A DNA stretch of 64,000 nucleotides from Pirellulaceae bacterium (lineage in GTDB: Bacteria > Planctomycetota > Planctomycetia > Pirellulales > Pirellulaceae). The number at the start of each line of letters is the position of its first letter. The stretch's first letter is position 1. Location: the NCBI GenBank assembly GCA_024102795.1, contig JAGFJK010000453.1, forward strand, positions 1-64,000, in the 5' to 3' direction. This document shows, in pieces, positions 59,107 to 64,000 of the stretch. The notes below the pieces were generated by a model. It worked only from the letters and a program-made list of their open reading frames with translations, made no database searches and was not told where the DNA came from. The position numbers and the translations under genes were made by a program.

Positions 59107-59190
59107 GAGCGATTGGGGACAATCGCTCCATACTCCTGAGCGATTGGGGACAATCGCTCCACATTCCTGAGCGATTGGGGACAATCGCTC
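59107..59190. repeat. three tandem perfect hairpins between nuoC and nuoB
   Basis: Units of 22 bp, with arms GAGCGATTG and CAATCGCTC around GGGA, start at 59107, 59138 and 59169, exactly 31 bp apart. The 9-bp linkers (CATACTCCT, CACATTCCT) are similar to each other. On the minus-strand transcript each would fold independently. No U-run follows. Confidence 0.93.
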
Positions 59191-59218
59191 CACACTGCCT
59201 GGCCCGGCCCGCGGTCGC

Positions 59219-59773
59219 TCACCGATACTGGGGTGTCTGGCCGAGAATCGGCAGCTCCAACAACGCCCGCTTGGGTTGCTGGCGCTGGCTGAGCTCGAAT
59301 TCCGCTCCCGTCAACGTCCCCTCACGCTGGATCTTGTCCTGCAGGTCGATGATCGCCTGAATCAACTGTTCGGGGCGCGGCGGGCAACCCGGCACGTACA
59401 TGTCGACCGGGATGAAACGGTCGATGCCCTGCACCACGCAATAGGTGTCGAACACACCGCCAGTCGACGCACACGCGCCCATCGAAATGCACCACTTCGG
59501 CTCGTGCATCTGTTGCCAGATCCGCTGCAACACGGGCAGCATCTTCATCACCACCCGCCCGGCCACGATCATCAGATCGCATTGCCGGGGGCTGAAACGA
59601 AACACCTCGGCGCCGAACCGAGCCAGGTCGTGGCGGCTGGCACCGGTCGCCATCAACTCAATGCCGCAACAGGCCGTGGCGAACGGCATCGGCCAAAGGC
59701 TGTTCTTGCGGCACCAACTGGCCAGCTCGTCCAACTTGCTGACGACGACGTTCTCCGGCAGCTCTATCGCCAT
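59219..59773 (-). CDS. nuoB: NADH-quinone oxidoreductase subunit B
   Basis: Carries the terminal cluster N2 next to the quinone site. 184 residues. N2 ligands are visible as the adjacent Cys pair in [13 protein letters not shown], the Cys in [18 protein letters not shown] and the Cys in [50 protein letters not shown] is typical. ATG 59773 overlaps the nuoA stop by 10 bp. The C-terminal 25 residues ([23 protein letters not shown]) vary between species. Confidence 0.97.
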   Translation of the reverse strand: MAIELPENVVVSKLDELASWCRKNSLWPMPFATACCGIELMATGASRHDLARFGAEVFRFSPRQCDLMIVAGRVVMKMLPVLQRIWQQMHEPKWCISMGACASTGGVFDTYCVVQGIDRFIPVDMYVPGCPPRPEQLIQAIIDLQDKIQREGTLTGAEFELSQRQQPKRALLELPILGQTPQYR

Positions 59774-60171
59774 CGAAACACCCCCTTGCGCCAGGCGTAA
59801 ACGAACCCCATCGCCAGCAGGGCCACGAAGAACAACACTTCGGCGAACACCAGACCCCCGCTGAAGCCACCCCCCTGCCCCACCTGTTCGGCGATCCGGG
59901 GCAGGCCCTGCGGATCCTTGTTGGCAACCGCCCAGGGATAGAGGAATAACAGCTCGACATCGAACACCAGGAACACGATCGCCACCAGGTGGAACCGCAC
60001 GTCGAAGCGCCGCCGAGCGTCGTGGATCGGGTCCATGCCGCTCTCGTACGGCATCTGCTTGACGCGGCCGAACCGCCGGGGCCCCAGCAGGCTGCCGAGG
60101 GCCAGCATGCCGACCGCCAGCGCCAGCGAAGCCGCCGCCAGGATCAGGATCGGAATCAGGCCTGGTTCCAT
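59764..60171 (-). CDS. nuoA: NADH-quinone oxidoreductase subunit A
   Basis: Three-span membrane subunit of complex I, first gene of the locus. 135 residues from ATG 60171. The conserved acidic loop is [41 protein letters not shown], holding the Glu and Asp near the quinone channel. A Gly-rich link and a third span follow. Upstream lies an AT-rich promoter region with a 22-bp palindrome (60209-60230). The ribosome-binding site is weak. Confidence 0.96.
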   Translation of the reverse strand: MEPGLIPILILAAASLALAVGMLALGSLLGPRRFGRVKQMPYESGMDPIHDARRRFDVRFHLVAIVFLVFDVELLFLYPWAVANKDPQGLPRIAEQVGQGGGFSGGLVFAEVLFFVALLAMGFVYAWRKGVFRWR

Positions 60172-60208
60172 AAGGTAAATCAGTCGTTCAATTTACAAAC
60201 TGGCCGCA

Positions 60209-60230
60209 CTTTGTGAATAATATCACAAAG
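60209..60230 (-). promoter_or_regulatory. perfect inverted repeat at the nuo promoter: Rex- or CRP-type operator
   Basis: Arms CTTTGTGA and TCACAAAG flank ATAATA. The inner 18 bases, TTGTGAATAATATCACAA, match the Rex consensus TTGTGAA-N4-TTCACAA with one mismatch, and also TGTGA-N6-TCACA, the CRP-type pair, with none. On the minus strand the centre is TATTAT, a possible -10 box, which would place a bound protein on the promoter. It is 38-59 bp upstream of the nuoA ATG. Confidence 0.75.
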
Positions 60231-60425
60231 CCAGTCCAAAAGAAAACCCGACGCGATCGTCGAGTGGGTCGTGGGTATGCTAGCGGCCCCCCGCCGGCCG
60301 GTCAACCGGTGGCGGAAACGGGGCCTGGTTCGAAATAATTGGCCCCAGCCCCGCCGCGGGCCAGCCCAAGTGGTATCCTGGGCCGCGGCTGACTTGAGTT
60401 TCCTCCAGCGAAGGACTTACCCTCC

Positions 60426-61637
60426 ATGGCACCGACCGTGATCGATACCCTCTGCGACCTGGTGCGGATTCCGAGCGTCAATCCGATGGGGCGCGATGTG
60501 CAGGGACCGGAGTACCTGGAAACCCGCATGACCGAGTACTTGCGGCGTTTCTTCGAGCAGTTGGGGGTGCCGTACGAAATCCAGGAGGTCGAGCCGGGCC
60601 GGACGAACATCCTGGCGCGACTGGACGCTGAGCGGTCGTCCGGGCAAACGCCTGGCCAGCCGGGGGAAAAAGTGCTGGTCTTCGAAGCTCACCAGGACAC
60701 GGTGCCAGTCGATGGCATGACGATTCCCCCCTGGGAGGCGGCGGTCCGCGACGGGCGGGTCTGGGGCCGCGGCGCGTGTGACATCAAAGGCGGCATGGCC
60801 TGCATGCTGACCGCCTTCGCCCGGCTGGCCGCCGAACGGCCGCCGCACCGCCCCACGCTGCTCATGGCCTGCTCGGTGAACGAAGAGCACGGCTTCACCG
60901 GAGCCCAGCGGATGGCTCAGCACTTCCGCGACGGAACCTGCTCGCTGCTGCCGCGCCTGCCCGACGCCGTGATCGTGGCCGAACCGACGCTGCTGAACGT
61001 CGTCGTCACGCACAAGGGCGTGGTCCGCTGGTACAGCCACACGCGGGGGCGAGCGGCTCACAGCAGCCGGCCCGAACAGGGCGAAAACGCCATCTATCGC
61101 ATGGGCCGGGCGCTGCAAGTTCTGGAAACCTACGCCCAGCGGCACGTGCCCCGGTTGGGACACCATCCGCTGCTCGGCACGCCCACCTTGAGCGTGGGGC
61201 GGATTGCCGGCGGCATCAGCGTCAACACGGTGCCCGACCATTGCAGCATCGAAATCGACCGCCGGTTGCTGCCCGGCGACGACCCGGAGGAAGCGTTCGC
61301 GGGCGTCGCGAGGTACCTGACCGAACAGCTATCCGAAGTCGCGGTCGAGCACGAGCGGCCGTACCTGGCCAGCACGGGCCTGCGCGACGACGTGAACCGC
61401 GGATTGGCCGAACATGTCGCTCAGATCACTCGTAAACACGGCGGACCGGGCGAACTGATCGGAGTCCCCTACGGCACCGACGCACCAGCCTTCTCCCGTT
61501 GGTCCGTGCCCACCATCGTCTTCGGCCCCGGCTCCATCGAGCAGGCTCATACGGCCGACGAGTGGATCGAGACCAGCCAGTTGGAGCTGGCCACCCGCAT
61601 CCTCGTGCAAATCGGCTCGACACCCCTTCCGGCGTGA
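60426..61637 (+). CDS. M20-family metallopeptidase (ArgE/DapE-like)
   Basis: Zinc-dependent aminoacylase/deacetylase or peptidase family, cytoplasmic, 403 residues from ATG 60426. Metal-site motifs: VFEAHQDTVPVDG (first His-x-Asp), WGRGACDIKGGMACML (bridging Asp), CSVNEEHGFTGAQRM (catalytic and ligand Glu pair), VAEPTLL and, at the end, FGPGSIEQAHTADEWIE (last His). A dimerisation domain fills about 185-300 (HKGVVRWYSHTRGRAAHSSRPEQGENAIYRM). The substrate could be acetylornithine, succinyl-diaminopimelate or a dipeptide; neighbours give no hint. It is divergent from nuoA. Confidence 0.9.
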   Translation: MAPTVIDTLCDLVRIPSVNPMGRDVQGPEYLETRMTEYLRRFFEQLGVPYEIQEVEPGRTNILARLDAERSSGQTPGQPGEKVLVFEAHQDTVPVDGMTIPPWEAAVRDGRVWGRGACDIKGGMACMLTAFARLAAERPPHRPTLLMACSVNEEHGFTGAQRMAQHFRDGTCSLLPRLPDAVIVAEPTLLNVVVTHKGVVRWYSHTRGRAAHSSRPEQGENAIYRMGRALQVLETYAQRHVPRLGHHPLLGTPTLSVGRIAGGISVNTVPDHCSIEIDRRLLPGDDPEEAFAGVARYLTEQLSEVAVEHERPYLASTGLRDDVNRGLAEHVAQITRKHGGPGELIGVPYGTDAPAFSRWSVPTIVFGPGSIEQAHTADEWIETSQLELATRILVQIGSTPLPA

Positions 61638-61638
61638 A

Positions 61639-61971
61639 TCAAAACACGTCCAGGATGAAGTGGTGGCCCGAGTGGTAGCGGCGGCCGAACGGGTACGAGT
61701 TGTGCCATTTCTTGTTGTAGACCGGTACCCGCATTTCCGGCGGATAGCGGTAGTACAGGCTCTCGCTGCTGCGATAGTACTCGTTGCCCCAGAAGTTCTG
61801 CGGGTAGAACACGTACGGGTAGTGGTAGAACCGCTCCCAATCGTGCGGCCCGTAGGCGCCTCCCCACACCCGGCCGAACGCCCGTTCCTGGCTCTGGGCC
61901 TGGGCGACCGAGTGGCTGCAAACGCTTAAAACCAACGTGCATAGCACGATCAAGAGCATGCGGCGAATCAT
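61639..61971 (-). CDS. small secreted Tyr/Trp-rich protein, unknown function
   Basis: 110 residues from ATG 61971 with GGGGGG upstream. The signal peptide is MIRRMLLIVLCTLVLSVCSHSVAQAQ. The mature 85 residues are rich in Tyr, Trp, Phe and His (RVWGGAYGPHDWERFYHYPYVFYPQNFWGNEYYRSSESLYYRYPPEMRVPVYNKKWHNSYPFGRRYHSGHHFILDVF). I recall similar small exported proteins from several planctomycetes, sometimes with an unsupported 'calmodulin-binding' label; no function is known to me. The stop is adjacent to the M20 stop (convergent, 1-bp gap). Confidence 0.75.
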   Translation of the reverse strand: MIRRMLLIVLCTLVLSVCSHSVAQAQSQERAFGRVWGGAYGPHDWERFYHYPYVFYPQNFWGNEYYRSSESLYYRYPPEMRVPVYNKKWHNSYPFGRRYHSGHHFILDVF

Positions 61972-62114
61972 CGCGGCCCCCCTGCAATGCGACCTGTTGC
62001 CGGTCCTCGGACGCCACGGCCTGTCCTGGCCATACGATCCGGACTATCAGTACGGATCGGCTGCCCCGCTTGTCGACATTGAAAGAATATTCGCCAAAAC
62101 CGGCACGGAGATAA

Positions 62115-62897
62115 CTACTTCGGCATCTTCCCGTCGGCCAGTTCCTGCTCCCACTGGTCCATCAGCGGCCAGTCCACGGCGCAGGTGCCGAAGTCGGCCA
62201 TGTGCCGGTAGCCATCCAGCCGGGCGATGGTGCGGTCCAGGAGCTGGTTGTCCTTGCGGAAGATCGGGCCGTGGCTGGGCAGCAGCCACTTGATGTCGCT
62301 CTCCCGGATCCGCTGCAACGACGTCACGAAGTCGTCCAGGTCGCTGCCATGGTGAGCGTCGATGGCGCCGACGCAGCCGTCCCGGTAGATGTTGTCGCCG
62401 CTGAACAGCAGGTCGCCCAGCCGAAAGCTGAGCTGGCTGTCCGTATGTCCGGGTGTCAACCAGACCTGCAGCTCCAGTTGACCCACGCGGATCACGTCGC
62501 CGTCGTCCACCAGTTGCTCCACTTCGACCGGCGGCATCTCCATGTCGATGCCCTGAGCTTCAATCTGGGCGAACGTCTTGAGCTTATCGCCCATCTGCAG
62601 CGACCTGGCGGCCAGCGGATGCGCGGTCACCGTGGTGCGGAGCAACTGCTTGGCCTTGGCCAGCCCCTGGATATGATCGACGTCGGCGTGCGTGGCGATC
62701 AACGTCTTGCACTGGGCGAACGGAAAGTCGAGCAGTCGGACCAGCTCGATGATCTCATCCACCGTCTCCTCGTAGCCGACGTCGATCAGCAACCACTCAT
62801 CCCCGTCGAACACCAGGTACACGTTGCACCCGATGACCCGGCCGAGCTGATAGTTGACTTCGATCACGTGGGGGAAAACCGGTTTCCGCTTCATCAT
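62115..62897 (-). CDS. metallo-beta-lactamase-fold hydrolase with altered HxHxDH motif
   Basis: 260 residues from ATG 62897 (a second ATG follows directly). The fold shows VIGCNVYLVFDGDEWLLIDVGYEE, then the metal motif THADVDHIQGL, then VWLTPGHTDSQLSFRLGDLLFSGDNI and LLPSHGPIF. The usual H-x-H-x-D-H is here H-A-D-V-D-H, with Asp in place of the second His; the other ligands are retained. Variation at that position also occurs among nucleases of the superfamily. Substrate unknown. There is no signal peptide. It stands alone on the minus strand. Confidence 0.85.
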   Translation of the reverse strand: MMKRKPVFPHVIEVNYQLGRVIGCNVYLVFDGDEWLLIDVGYEETVDEIIELVRLLDFPFAQCKTLIATHADVDHIQGLAKAKQLLRTTVTAHPLAARSLQMGDKLKTFAQIEAQGIDMEMPPVEVEQLVDDGDVIRVGQLELQVWLTPGHTDSQLSFRLGDLLFSGDNIYRDGCVGAIDAHHGSDLDDFVTSLQRIRESDIKWLLPSHGPIFRKDNQLLDRTIARLDGYRHMADFGTCAVDWPLMDQWEQELADGKMPK

Positions 62898-63023
62898 GGT
62901 AAGTTCCTTGCCTGGACGAGCGGACAGCAGCCCGGTGCGATACTGGAATCACCCTCCCGCGAATTCTCACTCCCTCGGCCAGCACGCCGGCTTGCAGGAT
63001 TCTAGTAAGCCACCCGGTCCCGT

Positions 63024-63944
63024 TCAACTCCCGCCGGGAGCGTCCGCGGCGTCTTCCGACGCACGGCGACTTGCTTCGGCGGCGAGCGACGCGGCCAGGC
63101 CCTGGCGATAGGAGGGATACCGCAGTTCGACTCCCAACCGCTCCCGCAACTTGCGATTCGAGATCCGCTTGTCCGCCAGCGCTCGGACCGCGCGCGGGTC
63201 ATCGGCAGCGGGTAGTTCAAACCGCGGCGGTTCGACGTGCAGCAGTCGAGCCAGCTCAAGGAAGTAATCCACCCGGACCACGGGCGCACCGTCCGCGACC
63301 AGGAACAATTCGGGCGGCTCCGCGCGAGCTTCGGCCGCCAGCACCACCTGCACGGCATCATCCACATGGATCAGATTCAGAAAGCCGCCGGTCGGCACGG
63401 TCAACGGCTGGTCGCCCAGCAGCTCCTGGCGGCGCGGCAAACGACCAGGACCATAGATCCCCGCCAGTCGCAGGATGATCGCTCGCTGGCCCAGCCGATG
63501 GTGCGTCAAGCAGCGCTCGGCCTCCAGGCATACGCGCCCCCCTTCCCGCGTTGGCTCGCACACACTTCGCTCATCAACCCATTGGCCGTCGTCCTGGCCG
63601 AACACGCCCGTCGAACTGACGTAGATGATCCGCCTGGTATCCTCCGGCAGGCAGTCCAGCCCGCGCCGGAAACCGTCGACGTACACGTCGCTCATCCGCA
63701 CGCCCGCTCGACGATCGTAGCCCACCGCCCACAACACGGTGTCGAGCGGCGGCAGTTCCCAGCCCAGTCGCGGGCTGGTCACGTCGCCCAGCAGGGGTTC
63801 GATGCCGGCCTGGACGAACTCCGCCGCCCGCTCAGCGGACCGTGTCACTGCCAGCACGCGATGCCCCTGGCTGAGCCACTGCGCGGCCACGCGACGCCCT
63901 AGGTAGCCGCAGCCGAAGATGAGCTTGGTTTGGCGGGAAGTCAT
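63024..63944 (-). CDS. SDR-family NAD(P)-dependent epimerase/dehydratase
   Basis: Extended short-chain dehydrogenase, atypical branch (like YeeZ), 306 residues from ATG 63944. The Rossmann nucleotide motif is LIFGCGYLGRRVAAQWLSQG; LLGDVTS binds the adenine side; VLWAVGYDR and YVSSTGVFGQ carry the catalytic-site residues, with Tyr-x3-Lys replaced, as in many atypical members. LRLAGIYGPGR and NLIHVDDAVQVVLAA are extended-SDR signatures. The substrate is unknown. The MBL-fold gene lies 126 bp downstream on the same strand. Confidence 0.85.
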   Translation of the reverse strand: MTSRQTKLIFGCGYLGRRVAAQWLSQGHRVLAVTRSAERAAEFVQAGIEPLLGDVTSPRLGWELPPLDTVLWAVGYDRRAGVRMSDVYVDGFRRGLDCLPEDTRRIIYVSSTGVFGQDDGQWVDERSVCEPTREGGRVCLEAERCLTHHRLGQRAIILRLAGIYGPGRLPRRQELLGDQPLTVPTGGFLNLIHVDDAVQVVLAAEARAEPPELFLVADGAPVVRVDYFLELARLLHVEPPRFELPAADDPRAVRALADKRISNRKLRERLGVELRYPSYRQGLAASLAAEASRRASEDAADAPGGS

Positions 63945-63960
63945 GGGAGTTGTCAGGGGG

Positions 63961-63995
63961 TCAGTTGTCAGTTATCAGTTATCAGTTATCAGTAG
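63961..63995. repeat. TCAGTTR heptamer array at the window end
   Basis: TCAGTTG and three TCAGTTA units, then TCAGTAG, continuing to the window end region. The same type as 52925-52959. The array may extend beyond base 64000. Confidence 0.8.
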
Positions 63996-64000
63996 CAGCA

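Noticed and set aside
59107-59190. CRISPR array
   Set aside because: Only three units, near-identical 9-bp linkers instead of unique spacers, self-complementary units and no cas genes.
60320-60345. tRNA-like GGTTCGAAA stretch
   Set aside because: An isolated T-arm-like string with no acceptor or anticodon stem around it.

Overview
The window looks like core chromosome of a high-GC planctomycete (Planctomycetota, probably Pirellulales-like). The reasons are the gene families present (a BBP2-type porin with a Cys-rich linker, a Tat-exported Gfo/Idh/MocA oxidoreductase, TatC with a long loop insertion, ThiE with an N-terminal extension, small secreted proteins that I recognise as planctomycete families), Gram-negative envelope genes (lpxB, mlaEFD), and many short palindromic or heptameric repeats between genes. 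This is inference from the sequence alone; there is no rRNA or other taxonomic marker here. No tRNA, rRNA, CRISPR array, prophage or intact insertion sequence was seen.

Layout. 1-2538 (minus): partial RNA pseudouridine synthase, small lipoprotein, an 8-bp tandem array, mannose-6-phosphate isomerase. 2795-3877 (plus): tatC. 4079-6193 (minus): amtB followed by a PII gene, with a near-perfect sigma-54 promoter ahead of amtB and a terminator-like hairpin between the two genes. 6820-8199 (minus): BBP2 porin. 8612-16835 (minus): a housekeeping run of polA, coaE, rho, a membrane PDZ-like gene, ribH, nusB and ftsY. 17105-20427 (plus): a membrane protein, a coiled-coil protein with a good sigma-70 promoter, a small conserved protein and a TatD-family hydrolase. 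20496-28851 (minus): mlaE-mlaF-mlaD, a zinc-less alcohol dehydrogenase, the Gfo/Idh/MocA oxidoreductase and clpC. 29975-34875 (plus): thiE, CYTH phosphatase/cyclase, MFS transporter, FtsX-like permease. 35090-40560: bile-acid-type symporter (minus), then a two-motif TRASH/YHS protein, lpxB, an M50 protease, an SGNH hydrolase and a tiny Lys/Ala-rich histone-like protein (plus). 40818-43862 (minus): mrp, a receiver-like protein and a degenerate NtrC-type regulator. 43901-60171 (minus): all 14 genes of respiratory complex I in the order nuoA-N. 60426-63944: an M20 peptidase (plus), then a small secreted protein, a metallo-beta-lactamase-fold hydrolase and an SDR epimerase (minus).

How parts work together. 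Complex I is encoded as one locus headed by a palindrome (60209-60230) that fits both a Rex (NADH sensor) operator and a CRP-type half-site pair. The nuo run is interrupted by repeats: three tandem hairpins between nuoC and nuoB, and about 480 bp with inverted-repeat ends, MITE-like, between nuoG and nuoH. Ammonium uptake is controlled by a sigma-54 promoter, but the PII protein has Phe instead of the uridylylated Tyr51. The window's only NtrC-like protein lacks the sigma-54 contact loop and key ATPase residues, so it is unlikely to be the amtB activator.

I found no single clear-cut new multi-gene system. The most interesting signals are regulatory: the PII variant with its sigma-54 promoter, the nuo operator, the degenerate regulator next to nuo, and a composite repeat family (heptamer array plus a constant CAATTTGCAATTTG core) that occurs three times within 5 kb.
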